Part shown: positions 1-9,669 of the stretch, piece after piece
How the letters are laid out: each line of letters starts with the position of its first letter
Position numbering within the stretch: the stretch's first letter is position 1
Assembly: GCF_963667555.1 (NCBI RefSeq)
Contig: NZ_OY763421.1
Coordinates: 3,179,562-3,243,561 of the forward strand
Source: an uncultured Methanolobus sp.
Lineage (GTDB): Archaea; Halobacteriota; Methanosarcinia; Methanosarcinales; Methanosarcinaceae
Reading direction: 5' to 3'
Length of the DNA: 64,000 nt
Program-made: the position numbers and the translations under genes
The notes under the pieces: model-generated
Seen by the model: the letters and a program-made list of their open reading frames with translations, nothing else
Databases searched by the model: none
What the model was told of the DNA's origin: nothing

Positions 1-91
1 TGGTGCTCCTGACAATCCTGGTAGGATCGGGGAACTCAGAAAAACCGTCGCAAGGATAAAGACCGTCCAGAAGGAAATGAAGGAGATCTGA
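1..91 (+). CDS. rpl29: Large ribosomal subunit protein uL29, 3' end only
   Basis: The first 30 codons of the window read as the C-terminal part of ribosomal protein L29 (uL29), ending in KTVQKEMKEI and a TGA at 89-91. The alternating Arg/Lys-rich helix (GELRKTVARIKTVQKEM) is typical of the second helix of this small two-helix protein, which sits near the exit tunnel. The 5' part lies outside the window. The next gene begins one base after the stop, so it belongs to the operon that follows. Identification rests on these 29 residues plus position directly upstream of the RNase P subunit and S17. Confidence 0.85.
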   Translation, partial: GAPDNPGRIGELRKTVARIKTVQKEMKEI

Positions 92-92
92 C

Positions 93-398
93 TTGGAGAT
101 CACCCCTTCAAATCTGGTATTCCATGAACTGATCGGATTACAGGTGGTAATTACAGAGTGTACTAATCCTACACTCGAAGCCATACGTGGAAAAGTGGTA
201 GACGAAACAAAAAATATGCTGATAATTCAGACAAAGGATCGAACTGAAAAAAAGGTTCAAAAAAACGGTACAACCTTTGTGTTTCAAATACCCACCCACC
301 TATCCGATATGCATGCTGAGAGGTATGTTATGGTAAATGGGAACCTTCTGCTCTCACAACCTGAGAACAGAACAAAGAACATAAAAAAATACACATGA
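93..398 (+). CDS. rnp1: RNase P protein component 1 (Rpp29/p29 family)
   Basis: The 101-residue protein matches the archaeal homologue of eukaryotic Rpp29/Pop4, one of the protein cofactors of RNase P, the ribozyme that removes 5' leaders from pre-tRNAs. Visible hallmarks are the N-terminal helix (FHELIGLQV), the Sm-like barrel strands ([15 protein letters not shown]) and the conserved FQIP segment. It starts with TTG at 93, two bases after the L29 stop, with AAGGAGATC just upstream as binding site. Its position between L29 and S17 is the usual archaeal location and implies co-expression with ribosomal proteins. Confidence 0.93.
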   Translation: MEITPSNLVFHELIGLQVVITECTNPTLEAIRGKVVDETKNMLIIQTKDRTEKKVQKNGTTFVFQIPTHLSDMHAERYVMVNGNLLLSQPENRTKNIKKYT

Positions 399-408
399 GG
401 TAATAATC

Positions 409-738
409 ATGGTTAGAGATATTGGATTGGATGTCCCTGCTCCTGAAAAGGAGTGTGACGATGTCAATTGTCCATTCCATGGAACACTTCCTGTTCGCGG
501 ACAGGTTCTTGTAGGAACTGTTGTCAGCGATAAAATGGACAAGACAGTGGTCATCCAGCGTAAACATGAAATGCTGATCAGAAAGTATCAGAGATACGAG
601 AAGAGGCAATCCAAGATCCACGCACACAACCCTCCATGCATTGATGCAAAGGTTGGAGATGTTGTAACTGTGGCAGAATGCAGGCCTCTTAGTAAGACAA
701 AATCATATGTAGTCATCAAGGCGGAGGCACAGGAATGA
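409..738 (+). CDS. rps17: Small ribosomal subunit protein uS17
   Basis: This 109-residue protein is the primary rRNA-binding protein S17, which binds helix 11 of 16S rRNA early in 30S assembly. The OB-fold core is recognisable from [19 protein letters not shown] and the later [19 protein letters not shown], a classic S17 signature. The archaeal N-terminal extension (about 30 residues, with [10 protein letters not shown]) is present. The ATG at 409 follows GAGGTAATAATC. The last four bases overlap the L14 start (ATGA), indicating translational coupling. Confidence 0.96.
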   Translation: MVRDIGLDVPAPEKECDDVNCPFHGTLPVRGQVLVGTVVSDKMDKTVVIQRKHEMLIRKYQRYEKRQSKIHAHNPPCIDAKVGDVVTVAECRPLSKTKSYVVIKAEAQE

Positions 739-1133
739 GAGGAATTAGATCCACCGTTCCACGTGCACTCAACGCAGGTGCTAAAATCGACTGTATAGAC
801 AATACAGGTGCACGCGTAGTTGAGATTATCTCTGTAAAGGGCTACAGAGGTGTTAAGAACAGACACCCAAGGGCTGGTATAGGCAATATGTGCGTTGTTT
901 CCGTTAAGAAGGGAACTCCAGAGATGCGCAAACAGATACTCCTTGCAGTGATAGTACGTCAGAAGCAGGAGTTCCGCCGTCCAGACGGTCTGAGGGTTTC
1001 CTTTGAAGACAATGCAGTTGTCATTGTTGACAAGGATGGAATTCCAAAGGGAACTGACTTTAAGGGACCTGTTGCAAGAGAAGCTGCAGAAAGGTTTCCA
1101 AAGATCGGTACAACCGCATCTATTGTAGTGTGA
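735..1133 (+). CDS. rpl14: Large ribosomal subunit protein uL14
   Basis: L14 (132 residues) sits at the subunit interface and contacts 16S rRNA in the 70S ribosome. The signature around residues 14-40 ([19 protein letters not shown]) and the [21 protein letters not shown] strand pair identify it. The ATG at 735 overlaps the S17 stop (ATGA), and GGCGGAGG lies just upstream inside S17. Length and gene order are standard for archaea. Confidence 0.97.
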   Translation: MRGIRSTVPRALNAGAKIDCIDNTGARVVEIISVKGYRGVKNRHPRAGIGNMCVVSVKKGTPEMRKQILLAVIVRQKQEFRRPDGLRVSFEDNAVVIVDKDGIPKGTDFKGPVAREAAERFPKIGTTASIVV

Positions 1134-1143
1134 GGTGTGAATT

Positions 1144-1497
1144 ATGGTAACAAATCAGCCAAGAAAACAGAGAAAGGCAAGATATACTGCCCCTCTGCAC
1201 ATCAAGCAGAAATACATGGGTGCTCCTCTTTCAAAGGATCTCCGTGATAAATACGGCCGCCGCAGTGCCAGCGTTATCATCGGTGACACTGTAAAGGTAA
1301 TGCGTGGGGACCATGCAGGAACTACCGGAAAGGTAGAGGCAATTTCCCTGAAGCACGGAACTATCGTTGTAGAAGGAGTTACAGTTTCCAAGGCAGATGG
1401 AACTGAGGTTGCAAGACCTGTCTATCCTTCAAATGTGATGATCACATCCCTCGATATGAAAGACAAACGCAGAGAAGAAGTAATCAATAACAGGTGA
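1144..1497 (+). CDS. rpl24: Large ribosomal subunit protein uL24
   Basis: L24 (117 residues) is an assembly-initiator protein of the 50S subunit. Its KOW motif is visible as [21 protein letters not shown] (residues about 48-68), preceded by the archaeal/eukaryotic N-terminal extension rich in basic residues ([17 protein letters not shown]). The ATG at 1144 is preceded by GTGAGGTGTGAATT. It sits between L14 and S4e as usual in archaea. Confidence 0.96.
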   Translation: MVTNQPRKQRKARYTAPLHIKQKYMGAPLSKDLRDKYGRRSASVIIGDTVKVMRGDHAGTTGKVEAISLKHGTIVVEGVTVSKADGTEVARPVYPSNVMITSLDMKDKRREEVINNR

Positions 1498-1501
1498 TTT
1501 T

Positions 1502-2212
1502 GTGGGCAAACATCAGAAGAGAATATCTGTCCCTAATAGCTGGCAGATATCAAAGAAATCCAATAAATGGATCACATCAACAAGGCCCGGTCCACATAAC
1601 AAGCAGCAGAGCATCCCTCTTGGTGTAGTTCTCAGGGATATGCTGGGTATTGTAGATACTCGTGCAGAAGCAAAGCGCGTTCTTTCCGAAGGTAAAGTGC
1701 TTGTTGATGGTGTCATCAGAAAGGATCTCAGGTTCCCTGTAGGTCTTTTAGATGTAATTACAATCCCTCTTGAGAATGTAGCATATCGTATGTTACTGGA
1801 CCGCAAAGGAAGACTTGAGGTTCACAAGCTTGAGGATGTAAACGCAAACAAGCTTTGCAGGATCAACGGCAAGACCGTATTAAAGGGTGGAGCCATACAG
1901 CTTAACCTCAATGATGGTACAAACCTCATAGGTTCTAAAGACTATAAGACAAAGGATTCACTTATCCTCTCACTGCCTGACAAGTCAATTGTCAAGCACA
2001 TCAAGTATGAGGTAGGCAACCTTGCTATGATCGTTGGTGGAAGGCACACCGGTGAGATAGGAACCATCAAGGAAATCAACACAGTAAGAAGTTCCAGGCA
2101 CAACACAGTTTCCATATCCGGTGACTATGAGTTCGAGACAATCGAGGACTTTGTAGTTGTAATCGGCGAGAAGGAACCTGAAATCAAACTAGGTGGTGAG
2201 GTAGTTGAGTAA
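1502..2212 (+). CDS. rps4e: Small ribosomal subunit protein eS4
   Basis: This is the archaeal/eukaryotic S4e, distinct from bacterial-type S4, which is encoded separately at 14963. The 236-residue protein has an S4-like RNA-binding segment at about residues 43-100 ([32 protein letters not shown]) and a C-terminal KOW-like segment ([17 protein letters not shown]). It starts with GTG at 1502, four bases after the L24 stop and behind GGTGATTTT. The 3' end overlaps the proposed L5 start by eight bases. Confidence 0.96.
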   Translation: MGKHQKRISVPNSWQISKKSNKWITSTRPGPHNKQQSIPLGVVLRDMLGIVDTRAEAKRVLSEGKVLVDGVIRKDLRFPVGLLDVITIPLENVAYRMLLDRKGRLEVHKLEDVNANKLCRINGKTVLKGGAIQLNLNDGTNLIGSKDYKTKDSLILSLPDKSIVKHIKYEVGNLAMIVGGRHTGEIGTIKEINTVRSSRHNTVSISGDYEFETIEDFVVVIGEKEPEIKLGGEVVE

Positions 2213-2714
2213 TCCAATGAGAACACCTGTAGTTGAAAAGGTCGTTGTTCACATGGGTGTCGGCGAAAGTGGTCAGCACCTTGTAGATGCTGAAGGAATT
2301 CTTAGCGAGATTACCGGTCAGACCGTTGTAAGAACTTATTCAAAGAGAACTCTTCCAGCATTCGGTATCAAGAAGAACGAACCAATTGGATGTAAGGTCA
2401 CACTCAGGTCAGACCTGGCAGAAGAGTTCCTTAAGACAGCACTTGGTATTGTAGAGAGCAAGCTCAGATTATCCCAGTTCGACAAATACGGAAACGTTGC
2501 TTTTGGTATTGAAGAACACACTGACTTCCCTGGAATGAAATACGATCCACAAATAGGTATCTTTGGAATGGATATCAATGTAGTTGTAAACCGTCCAGGT
2601 TACAGGATCAACAAAAGAAGGATAGTCAAAAGGAAGATCCCATCATCTCACAGAATTACAAAAGAGGATACAATTGCTTTCTTCAAAGACGAATACTCCG
2701 TGGAGGTAATTTAA
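2205..2714 (+). CDS. rpl5: Large ribosomal subunit protein uL5
   Basis: L5 (about 169 residues) binds 5S rRNA in the central protuberance. The N-terminal [17 protein letters not shown] and the [24 protein letters not shown] signature identify it. The TTG at 2205, inside the S4e stop region and behind GGTGGTGAGG, gives [12 protein letters not shown]; an ATG four codons later (2217) is an alternative start. The gene ends directly against the S14 ATG. Confidence 0.95.
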   Translation: MSNPMRTPVVEKVVVHMGVGESGQHLVDAEGILSEITGQTVVRTYSKRTLPAFGIKKNEPIGCKVTLRSDLAEEFLKTALGIVESKLRLSQFDKYGNVAFGIEEHTDFPGMKYDPQIGIFGMDINVVVNRPGYRINKRRIVKRKIPSSHRITKEDTIAFFKDEYSVEVI

Positions 2715-2867
2715 ATGGTACAAACCACAAAGAGCTTTGGAAGAGGAGCAAGCGAATGTAAGAGATGTGGAAGAAAACAGGGTCTTGTAAGGAAATATGG
2801 TATTTACCTTTGCAGACACTGCTTCCGTGAAATTGCCCACGATATGGGATTTGAGAAGTATACGTGA
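2715..2867 (+). CDS. rps14: Small ribosomal subunit protein uS14 (zinc-binding type)
   Basis: A 50-codon gene between L5 and S8. It reads [20 protein letters not shown] and ends in [11 protein letters not shown]. Four cysteines in the arrangement C-x2-C (residues 15 and 18) and C-x2-C (33 and 36) form the zinc knuckle of the short, zinc-containing S14 found in archaea. The ATG abuts the L5 stop codon and has GGAGGTAATTTAA just upstream as binding site. The gene order L5-S14-S8 is universal in this operon. Confidence 0.96.
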   Translation: MVQTTKSFGRGASECKRCGRKQGLVRKYGIYLCRHCFREIAHDMGFEKYT

Positions 2868-2877
2868 GGTGAAAGAA

Positions 2878-3270
2878 ATGGTATTATTAGATCCACTCGC
2901 TGATGCTTTGTCTACAATAAAGAACGCAGAGGCAATTGGTAAGGATTCCTGTATCATCAAACCCGCATCAAAACTCATAGGCACTGTACTGAAAGTAATG
3001 CAGGACCGTGGCTATGTTGGTGAATTCGAATTTGTCGAAGACGGTAAAGCGGGTATTTACAAGGTAGAACTCATTGGTAGAATCAACAAGTGTGGTGCTA
3101 TCAAACCACGTTATTCAGTAGGTGCTGCAGACTTTGAGAGATGGGAAAAACAGTTCCTTCCTGCAAAGAACTTCGGAACACTTATACTGACAACATCAAA
3201 CGGTGTAATGTCACAGTACGAAGCCCGTGAGAATAACGTTGGTGGACAGTTACTTGCATATGTGTACTGA
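2878..3270 (+). CDS. rps8: Small ribosomal subunit protein uS8
   Basis: S8 binds the central domain of 16S rRNA. The 130-residue product starts [19 protein letters not shown], the normal archaeal S8 N-terminus, and ends [11 protein letters not shown], with the S8 hallmark [20 protein letters not shown] near the C-terminus. The frame is open further upstream to 2797, but that extension overlaps S14 and is not part of the family. The ATG at 2878 follows GAGGTGAAAGAA and is preferred. Confidence 0.96.
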   Translation: MVLLDPLADALSTIKNAEAIGKDSCIIKPASKLIGTVLKVMQDRGYVGEFEFVEDGKAGIYKVELIGRINKCGAIKPRYSVGAADFERWEKQFLPAKNFGTLILTTSNGVMSQYEARENNVGGQLLAYVY

Positions 3271-3285
3271 TGGAAGTGATGTCAC

Positions 3286-3819
3286 ATGGCAAAAGAAATA
3301 AAGAAAACAATCGCAATCCCTGAAGGCGTGACCGTTACAATGCAGGGCAAGCTCCTGTCAGTCACAGGTCCAAAAGGCAAGATTGAAAGGGACTTCTGGT
3401 ATCCTGATGTTAAGGTGGAGGTTACAGGTTCAGCGATCATTGTGGACTCAACAGTCATGAAGAAGACTCAGAAAGCAATGGTTGGTACCTTCGCATCTCA
3501 CATCAATAACATGGTGAAAGGTGTCACAGAGGGATTCGAATATCGCATGAAGGTCGTTTACTCTCACTTCCCTATGCAGCTTAAAGTTGAAGGGAATAAA
3601 TTGGTTATCAACAATTTCCTTGGAGAGAAGAAGCCAAGAACTGCAAAGATCCTCGGAGATACCAAGGTAAAGGCTTCAGCTGATGAGGTCATTGTCACAG
3701 GCTTCAACAAGGAAGATGTAGGACAGACAGCTGCCAACATCGAGCAGACAACAAGGATCAAGAGATTCGACCCTCGTGTATTCCAGGATGGAATATACAC
3801 TGTTGAGAAGATTGTGTAG
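3286..3819 (+). CDS. rpl6: Large ribosomal subunit protein uL6
   Basis: L6 (177 residues) lies near the GTPase-associated centre of the 50S subunit. Two repeated L6 domains are visible: the first contains [21 protein letters not shown], the second [23 protein letters not shown]. The archaeal C-terminus [18 protein letters not shown] is intact. The ATG at 3286 is preceded by GGAAGTGATGTCAC. Length is normal. Confidence 0.97.
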   Translation: MAKEIKKTIAIPEGVTVTMQGKLLSVTGPKGKIERDFWYPDVKVEVTGSAIIVDSTVMKKTQKAMVGTFASHINNMVKGVTEGFEYRMKVVYSHFPMQLKVEGNKLVINNFLGEKKPRTAKILGDTKVKASADEVIVTGFNKEDVGQTAANIEQTTRIKRFDPRVFQDGIYTVEKIV

Positions 3820-3828
3820 GTGATTTGA

Positions 3829-4218
3829 ATGGATGATAAAGTAAAACGCCTTTTTAAGGTAAGGAAAATCCAGAAGCACAAGAAACCTCAGTTCAAGAGG
3901 ACAGAAAGTCACAAGTACAAGCGTCTGGATGACAACTGGAGGCGTCCAAGGGGTGGCCAGGGTAAGCAGCGCAGAGGCATTAAAGCAAAGGGTGCTGTTG
4001 CACAGGTAGGCTACGGAAGCCCTGCTGCTGTAAAGGGATTACACCCATCAGGATATGCAGAAATCCTTGTCTGTACCGTTTCACAGCTTGACAATGTCAA
4101 CGCAGAAGTAGAGGCTATCAGGATCGCTGCAAAGGTTGGCGGAAGAAAGAAGGCACTTATCGAGGCAAAAGCTGCAGAGCTTTCCATAAAGGTCCTCAAC
4201 CCAACAAGGGGTGAGTAA
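3829..4218 (+). CDS. rpl32e: Large ribosomal subunit protein eL32
   Basis: L32e (129 residues) has no bacterial counterpart. The diagnostic central segment [20 protein letters not shown] is present, followed by [21 protein letters not shown]. The ATG at 3829 follows GTAGGTGATTTGA. Its stop overlaps the spacer before L19e (GGTGAGTAAGATG), so that ribosome binding site lies within the last codons of this gene. Confidence 0.96.
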   Translation: MDDKVKRLFKVRKIQKHKKPQFKRTESHKYKRLDDNWRRPRGGQGKQRRGIKAKGAVAQVGYGSPAAVKGLHPSGYAEILVCTVSQLDNVNAEVEAIRIAAKVGGRKKALIEAKAAELSIKVLNPTRGE

Positions 4219-4219
4219 G

Positions 4220-4678
4220 ATGACCGATCTGACAAACCAGAAAAGGATTGCTGCAGCAGTTTTGGGCTGTGGTGTCAACAGAGTATGGCTTGACCCTGAA
4301 GCAGCAGAGGATATTGCAGTAGCTATCACAAGAGCTGATATCCGTGAGCTTGTTGCAGCAGGAAGCATCAAAGCTGTCCAGGCTAAAGGTGTAAGCCGCG
4401 GACGCGCAAGAGAAAGAGATGCAAAGCGCAAGTACGGTCACCGTAAAGGACACGGTAAGAGGAAAGGAAAGAAGGGCGCACGTAATCCTCGCAAGGAGCA
4501 GTGGATGAAGAAGATCCGTGCTCTGAGAAAGGAACTTAAACAGATGCGTGAAGATGGCTCACTTGACAGGTCAACCTACTGTAAGGTTTACCGCAAGGCA
4601 AAGGGTGGAGAATACCGCAGTGTAGCTCACCTTAAATCACACCTTGAGTCAGCTAAGCTCATAAAGCACGAGGAATAA
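4220..4678 (+). CDS. rpl19e: Large ribosomal subunit protein eL19
   Basis: L19e (152 residues from the ATG at 4220) is a long helical archaeal/eukaryotic protein. It starts [20 protein letters not shown] and contains the basic stretch [22 protein letters not shown] and the conserved [21 protein letters not shown] at 4211 would add three residues, but GGGTGAG at that point is better read as the ribosome binding site for the ATG. It overlaps nothing and is followed two bases later by L18. Confidence 0.95.
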   Translation: MTDLTNQKRIAAAVLGCGVNRVWLDPEAAEDIAVAITRADIRELVAAGSIKAVQAKGVSRGRARERDAKRKYGHRKGHGKRKGKKGARNPRKEQWMKKIRALRKELKQMREDGSLDRSTYCKVYRKAKGGEYRSVAHLKSHLESAKLIKHEE

Positions 4679-4680
4679 TC

Positions 4681-5202
4681 ATGGCAACAGGACCCAAATA
4701 TAAAGTCGCATTCAGACGACGAAGAGAAGGGCGTACTGATTATCACCAGAGACTAAGATTACTCCTTTCAAAGGAGGATCGTGTGGTAGTACGCAAGAGT
4801 TCAAAGCACATGCAGGTCCAGCTTGTAGCTCCAGCGTCTGAAGGAGATAAAACTCTTTCAGCTGCAATTTCAACAGAACTTAAGAAATATGGATATGATG
4901 CATCTACCGGAAACACAACAGCTGCGTATCTGACCGGTCTGTTGTTCGGTTACAGGGCACTCAGCAAGGGATATGAGTACGGTGTTCTTGACATTGGTCT
5001 CCAGGCATCATCTTCTGGATCCCGTGTTTACGCAACCCTGAAAGGTATCGTAGATGCAGGTTTTGAGATTCCTCATGACTCATCTGTTCTTCCTTCAGAT
5101 GAGAGAGTAAGAGGAGAACACGTAGCAGAGTATATGGAAGACTCAAATCTGCCTGAACTGTTTGATGCAGTTAAGGAAAAGATCTCTGCAGAGTTCAATT
5201 AG
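4681..5202 (+). CDS. rpl18: Large ribosomal subunit protein uL18
   Basis: L18 (173 residues) binds 5S rRNA together with L5. It begins [24 protein letters not shown], the typical archaeal/eukaryotic N-terminus, and contains the L18 core ([19 protein letters not shown] and [16 protein letters not shown]). The archaeal C-terminal extension relative to bacterial L18 is present. The ATG lies two bases after the L19e stop, with GAGGAATAATC before it. Confidence 0.96.
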   Translation: MATGPKYKVAFRRRREGRTDYHQRLRLLLSKEDRVVVRKSSKHMQVQLVAPASEGDKTLSAAISTELKKYGYDASTGNTTAAYLTGLLFGYRALSKGYEYGVLDIGLQASSSGSRVYATLKGIVDAGFEIPHDSSVLPSDERVRGEHVAEYMEDSNLPELFDAVKEKISAEFN

Positions 5203-5210
5203 GTGATTAC

Positions 5211-5843
5211 ATGGCATATGAATATGAAGAAGAATGGGTTCCACAAACAAGGCTTGGAAAACTCGTTCAAGAAGGGCAGATCACTTCAATGGACGAAGTT
5301 ATAGAGTCAGGTCTTCCAGTAAGGGAATCCCAGATTATCGATATCCTTTTACCTGATCTTGAGGATGAGGTTCTGGATATCAACATGGTCCAGAGGATGA
5401 CTGACTCTGGACGTCGTGTAAAGTTCAGAGCAACTGTCATTGTTGGTAATGGAAACGGCTTTGTCGGTCTTGGACAGGCAAAGGATGTTCAGGTCGGACC
5501 TGCTATCAGGAAGGCTATCAGCAATGCAAAGATCAACATTATCAAGGTAAAGCGTGGATGCGGTTCATGGGAATGCGCATGCGGTCTTGAGCACACAGTT
5601 CCTTCACAGGTACGTGGAAAGGCAGGCAGTGTCCTGGTAGAGCTCAAACCAGCACCACGTGGTCTTGGTCTTGCTGCAGGGGATACTGCAAGGAAAGTAC
5701 TCGAGAAGGCAGGTATCAAGGATGTCTGGACAAGGACCGAAGGTACTACAAGGACAACCCTTAACTTTGCAAAAGCTACATTTAACGCTCTGGAAAACAC
5801 AGGTGTTGTAAGAATGCCTGCAAACAGGAAGAAGGAGGCTTAA
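5211..5843 (+). CDS. rps5: Small ribosomal subunit protein uS5
   Basis: S5 (210 residues) contributes to decoding accuracy. The double-stranded-RNA-binding-like N-domain ([22 protein letters not shown]) and the C-domain ([22 protein letters not shown]) are both evident. The archaeal variant has the Cys-containing insertion CGSWECACG. The ATG at 5211 follows TTAGGTGATTAC, the stop region of L18. Its C-terminal codons carry the AGGAGG used by L30. Confidence 0.96.
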   Translation: MAYEYEEEWVPQTRLGKLVQEGQITSMDEVIESGLPVRESQIIDILLPDLEDEVLDINMVQRMTDSGRRVKFRATVIVGNGNGFVGLGQAKDVQVGPAIRKAISNAKINIIKVKRGCGSWECACGLEHTVPSQVRGKAGSVLVELKPAPRGLGLAAGDTARKVLEKAGIKDVWTRTEGTTRTTLNFAKATFNALENTGVVRMPANRKKEA

Positions 5844-5844
5844 A

Positions 5845-6306
5845 ATGTACGCTTTGATCAGGGTACGTGGTGACGTAAATGTAAGAGGAACTATTAAGGA
5901 TACCCTTAAAATGCTCCGTCTGCACAAGGTAAACCACTGTGTTCTCCTTGCTGACAATCCTCACAATGCAGGAATGATCCAGAAGGTAAAGGACTACGTT
6001 GCATATGGTGTGATCAGTGCAGATTCTCTTGCAGAGATGCTTGCAAACCGTGGAAGACTTGAAGGTGACGTAAGGCTTACCGATGAGTATGTAGCAGAAA
6101 ACACTGACTTTGACTCTATCAAGTCATTTGCACAGGCAGTCTGTGATGGAAATGCAACTCTTAAGGATGTTCCAAAGCTGAAACCTGTATTCAGGCTCCA
6201 TCCTCCAAGGAAAGGTCACGCAGGTATCAAGAGAACAGTCCAGCAGGGCGGTGTACTTGGTAACCATGATGAAGATATCAACAAATTACTGAAGAAAATG
6301 AGGTAA
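5845..6306 (+). CDS. rpl30: Large ribosomal subunit protein uL30
   Basis: This is the long archaeal form of L30 (153 residues, against about 60 in bacteria). The N-terminal [20 protein letters not shown] and [15 protein letters not shown] identify the L30 fold; the C-terminal half ends in [21 protein letters not shown], typical of archaeal and eukaryotic L7/L30e-type proteins. The ATG follows AAGGAGGCTTAAA, the end of S5, and is separated from the S5 stop by one base. Confidence 0.96.
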   Translation: MYALIRVRGDVNVRGTIKDTLKMLRLHKVNHCVLLADNPHNAGMIQKVKDYVAYGVISADSLAEMLANRGRLEGDVRLTDEYVAENTDFDSIKSFAQAVCDGNATLKDVPKLKPVFRLHPPRKGHAGIKRTVQQGGVLGNHDEDINKLLKKMR

Positions 6307-6310
6307 TTCC

Positions 6311-6754
6311 ATGACATCTAAGAAAACCAATACAAAGAAGTTCAGAGGTTCCCGTACATGTGGTGGCGGTACCCATAAGAACAGACGTGGTGCAGGTAAC
6401 CGTGGTGGAAGAGGTAGATGTGGTGAGAATGCTCACCACCATACTCGTGCAATGCAGCTCGGATATACCCGTGGACACCAGAAAGGATTTACCCGTCCAC
6501 TGAAGGTATTGAACGATGTTTCAATTGTAAATGTAGGCGAACTTGATGAGCTTGCAGATCAGCTTGTTGAAGATGGTTTTGCAGAACTTCAGGATGGCAC
6601 TTATGTCATCGATCTTGCAGTTCTTGATATCGACAAAGTGCTCGGTTCAGGCAAGGTCTCAAAGAAGCTTGCAATCACAGCAGCTGAATTCTCAGCCAGT
6701 GCTAAAGATAAGATCGAAGGTGCAGGTGGATCTTGCACTGAGATAGAAGAGTAA
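6311..6754 (+). CDS. rpl15: Large ribosomal subunit protein uL15
   Basis: L15 (147 residues) is a late-assembly protein of the 50S subunit. The glycine/arginine-rich N-terminus ([21 protein letters not shown]) and the C-terminal [30 protein letters not shown] are diagnostic. The ATG at 6311 follows GAGGTAATTCC. It is the last gene of the ribosomal block; its stop codon (6752-6754) lies inside the hairpin described at 6751-6770. Confidence 0.96.
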   Translation: MTSKKTNTKKFRGSRTCGGGTHKNRRGAGNRGGRGRCGENAHHHTRAMQLGYTRGHQKGFTRPLKVLNDVSIVNVGELDELADQLVEDGFAELQDGTYVIDLAVLDIDKVLGSGKVSKKLAITAAEFSASAKDKIEGAGGSCTEIEE

Positions 6755-6782
6755 TGCCACTTGGCATTACTTATTTTATTTT
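6751..6782 (+). terminator. Hairpin plus T-rich run overlapping the L15 stop codon
   Basis: GTAATGCCACTTGGCATTAC (6751-6770) is a perfect inverted repeat: nine bases on each arm around CT. It is followed by TTATTTTATTTTATA. The L15 TAA is in the 5' arm. The shape is that of an intrinsic terminator or an mRNA 3'-end stabiliser, separating the ribosomal genes from secY. Confidence 0.7.
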
Positions 6783-6883
6783 ATAAAAATGCAAATTAAA
6801 GGGTGCATATTTATTAATGTGTAACGCCATTAAGGTGTACTTTACCTAAATTTGCATGGATTTTCCATTCAAGGGTGGAATTA

Positions 6884-8362
6884 ATGAGTCTAAAGGATAG
6901 TTTGGAACCAATTTTTAATAAATTGCCTGCGGTTGCAAGTCCAGAGGGGCATGTCCATTTCAAAAATAAATTAATGTGGACACTTGGCATTCTTGTGCTC
7001 TATTTTGCGCTTGCAAATGTACCGCTGTTTGGATTGTCAGCGGATTCGATTGACCTTTTCGAATCCTATAGAGCATTTTTTGCCGGAGCTTCGGGTTCTC
7101 TGATGCTTCTGGGTATCGGTCCTATTGTTACCGCATCCATCGTCCTTCAACTATTGGTTGGCGCAGATGTCATTAAACTTGACATGTCCAATCCATCTGA
7201 CCAGGCATTCTTCCAGGGTGCACAGAAATTTATGGTCTTTGTAATGATAGTACTTGAGGCCCTGCCACAGATAGCCGGCGGTTACATACAGCCTGATGCT
7301 GCTCTTGCAGCTACTTTAGGTGTAAATACCGGAGTAATCACATTTATCATCTTCATACAGATATGCATTGGAGGTGTCCTCGTACTCTTCATGGATGAAG
7401 TCGTTTCAAAATGGGGCATTGGTTCAGGTGTAGGTCTTTTCATCGTAGCTGGAGTTTCCCAGCAGATTGTTACAGGACTGTTTAACTGGACATCAGATTC
7501 AAGTGGTCTGCCAACGGGTTTCTTCCCAAAATGGATATATATCCTCCAGAACGTAGAAGCTGATTTCCTCTTCTCCGGTGATGGAATAATGTTCATGCTG
7601 GTAAGTGGAGGAATACTTGCTCTGGTAAGTACAGTAGTGATCTTCCTGCTTGTAGTATATGTTGAAAGTACGCGTATTGAGATTCCTCTGGCACACAGTG
7701 CAGTAAGAGGTGCAAGAGGTAAGTTCCCTGTAAAACTTATTTATGCTTCAGTTCTTCCAATGATCCTTGTAAGGGCATTGCAGGCAAATATCCAGATGGT
7801 AGGTCTTCTGCTCAGCAGTAAAGGCATCACATTCCTTGGCGAGTTCAGTGGTTCAACTCCTATTAACGGTATTATGTATTACTTAGCTCCTATTCACAGT
7901 CCATATGACTGGATTCCTTCTCTTGTGAGAGAATCGTTCACAAGTTATGGTGCTCCTGTGCCTGCGATATGGCAGATTGGGCTCCATGTACTTACTGATG
8001 CGGTATTCCTGATTATAGGTGGTGTCATATTTGCACTGTTCTGGATCGAGACAACTGGAATGGGTGCAAAGCCAACAGCCAAGAAAATATTTAATTCAGG
8101 TATGCAGATTCCTGGTTTCAGAAGGAACATAGGAAGTATTGAGAAAGTCATGATCAGATACATACCAAAAGTAACTGTAATTGGCGGTGCTTTCATTGGT
8201 TTCCTGACACTTGTTGCAAGTTTGCTTGGAACGCTTGGAGGTGCAGGTGGTACTGGTCTTCTGCTTACGGTAAGTATAGTATATCGTCTCTATGAGGATA
8301 TTGCATCTGAGCAGATGATGGAAATGCACCCGATGGTAAGATCCTTCTTCGGACAGGAATAA
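6884..8362 (+). CDS. secY: Preprotein translocase subunit SecY
   Basis: SecY (492 residues) forms the protein-conducting channel of the Sec translocon in the cytoplasmic membrane. About ten hydrophobic segments can be counted, starting at LMWTLGILVLYFALANVPLFG, which contains the plug-preceding first helix. The cytosolic loop VESTRIEIPLAHSAVRGARGKFPVKLIY is the conserved ribosome/SRP-receptor-binding loop of archaeal SecY. The frame is open to a GTG at 6875, but the ATG at 6884 has GGGTGG at proper spacing. A 120-base gap with a terminator upstream, containing an AT-rich ATATTTATTAA, suggests an own promoter. secY-adk-DUF106-cmk-cbf5 form the following operon. Confidence 0.97.
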   Translation: MSLKDSLEPIFNKLPAVASPEGHVHFKNKLMWTLGILVLYFALANVPLFGLSADSIDLFESYRAFFAGASGSLMLLGIGPIVTASIVLQLLVGADVIKLDMSNPSDQAFFQGAQKFMVFVMIVLEALPQIAGGYIQPDAALAATLGVNTGVITFIIFIQICIGGVLVLFMDEVVSKWGIGSGVGLFIVAGVSQQIVTGLFNWTSDSSGLPTGFFPKWIYILQNVEADFLFSGDGIMFMLVSGGILALVSTVVIFLLVVYVESTRIEIPLAHSAVRGARGKFPVKLIYASVLPMILVRALQANIQMVGLLLSSKGITFLGEFSGSTPINGIMYYLAPIHSPYDWIPSLVRESFTSYGAPVPAIWQIGLHVLTDAVFLIIGGVIFALFWIETTGMGAKPTAKKIFNSGMQIPGFRRNIGSIEKVMIRYIPKVTVIGGAFIGFLTLVASLLGTLGGAGGTGLLLTVSIVYRLYEDIASEQMMEMHPMVRSFFGQE

Positions 8363-8377
8363 AAACAGGTGTTGATT

Positions 8378-9025
8378 ATGAATATTGCATTATTTGGCCC
8401 ACCGGGTGCTGGCAAAGGCACCCAGGCAAAAGAATTGTCAAAACAGTACAGCATTCCTCACATCTCAACTGGTGACATTTTAAGAGCAAATGTCCGTGAC
8501 GGAACTGAACTTGGATTGAAAGCAAAACAGTATATGGACAAAGGCGAACTTGTTCCTGATGAGGTTCTTATAGGCCTTATCAGAAATAGGTTAAGTGAGT
8601 GTGATTGTGACACTGGTTATCTTCTCGATGGATATCCACGTACAATTCCACAGGCTGATGCCCTGACTGACATTCTTAAAAAGATCAACAAACCTCTTGA
8701 TGCAGTTATCAATATCGAAGTAAGCGATGATGAGCTTGTAAAAAGACTCAGTGGTCGCCGCAGCTGCACATGTGGTGAAAGCTATCATGTTATGTTTAAC
8801 CCTCCTGAAAAGGAAGGAGTTTGTAATGCATGTGGTGCTGAACTCTACCAGAGGGATGATGACAAAGAAGATGTCATACGCCAGAGACTTGCTGTCTACA
8901 ATGAAAAGACAAAGCCTCTCATTGATTATTATGACGATGCAGGCATCCTTGTCAATATTGATGGTACTGGTGCAGTTGATGCTGTATTTGCAGATGTTTG
9001 CAAAGTAATGGATCAATTCAAATAA
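8378..9025 (+). CDS. adk: Adenylate kinase
   Basis: Adenylate kinase converts AMP and ATP into two ADP. The product (215 residues from the ATG at 8378) begins MNIALFGPPGAGKGTQAKEL with the P-loop GPPGAGKGT and has the DGYPRT motif of the AMP site. It is the long, bacterial-type enzyme with a LID containing four cysteines (CTCGESY...CNACG), a probable zinc-binding LID, rather than the short archaeal trimeric AK. A GTG at 8369 would add three residues; CAGGTG there fits better as ribosome binding site. It sits 15 bases after secY, as in many bacteria and archaea. Confidence 0.96.
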   Translation: MNIALFGPPGAGKGTQAKELSKQYSIPHISTGDILRANVRDGTELGLKAKQYMDKGELVPDEVLIGLIRNRLSECDCDTGYLLDGYPRTIPQADALTDILKKINKPLDAVINIEVSDDELVKRLSGRRSCTCGESYHVMFNPPEKEGVCNACGAELYQRDDDKEDVIRQRLAVYNEKTKPLIDYYDDAGILVNIDGTGAVDAVFADVCKVMDQFK

Positions 9026-9047
9026 ACTAATTAAGAGAGGTTATCCC

Positions 9048-9668
9048 TTGGTTACAGAACAATTCAAGAAAAAGCTCGACCAGTTTCTCCTGGCTTTTGG
9101 GCTTTCCCTTATGCTGGGAATAATGATACTTGGTCAGGATTTCAGGGACTCACTTGGAACAGCAATGAGTGTTATTATGGATCCTGTGGTGTTAATCCTG
9201 GGTGCAGATAACCTCCACATTGTTTTGTTCATAATGGCTTCCATAACTGCTCTTTATGCATCTCTTATTCAGAAATATACTATTGACTGGGACCTTATGC
9301 GTAATACTCAGGAAAAAATGAGGGTATTTCAAAAAGAGTTCAGGGAAGCTCAGCTTTCCAACAACACTGCTCTTATGAAGAAGATGGATGAAGAACGCAA
9401 GGCAATGATGGAAGATCAAATGGAGATGTCAAAGCAGCAGTTTAAGCCCATGGCATACATAAGTATAATTTCTCTTCCTTTGTTCATGTGGGCTTACCAT
9501 TATATCAAAGGGCATGGCGCTGCTTCACTTGTATTCCCTTTCTGGGGAGAGCAAATTCTAACCGATCCTGTATGGGGTCCTTTCCAGCACTGGATATTCT
9601 GGTATTTCATTGCCTCTCTGGCTGTAAGTCAGTTGATAAGAAAGGCTCTGGATGTCGGTGGAGTCTGA
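9048..9668 (+). CDS. DUF106 membrane protein (EMC3/TMCO1, YidC-like family)
   Basis: A 206-residue integral membrane protein with hydrophobic segments at about residues 14-32, 45-66, 134-150 and 180-200 and a central charged coiled coil (RNTQEKMRVFQKEFREAQLSN, then a KKMDEERKAMMEDQMEM segment). This matches the archaeal DUF106 family, structurally related to YidC/Oxa1, EMC3 and TMCO1 insertases, which probably help insert membrane proteins next to SecY. It starts with TTG at 9048 behind GAGAGGTT. Its 3' end carries GGTGGAG, the binding site for cmk. Confidence 0.92.
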   Translation: MVTEQFKKKLDQFLLAFGLSLMLGIMILGQDFRDSLGTAMSVIMDPVVLILGADNLHIVLFIMASITALYASLIQKYTIDWDLMRNTQEKMRVFQKEFREAQLSNNTALMKKMDEERKAMMEDQMEMSKQQFKPMAYISIISLPLFMWAYHYIKGHGAASLVFPFWGEQILTDPVWGPFQHWIFWYFIASLAVSQLIRKALDVGGV

Positions 9669-9669
9669 A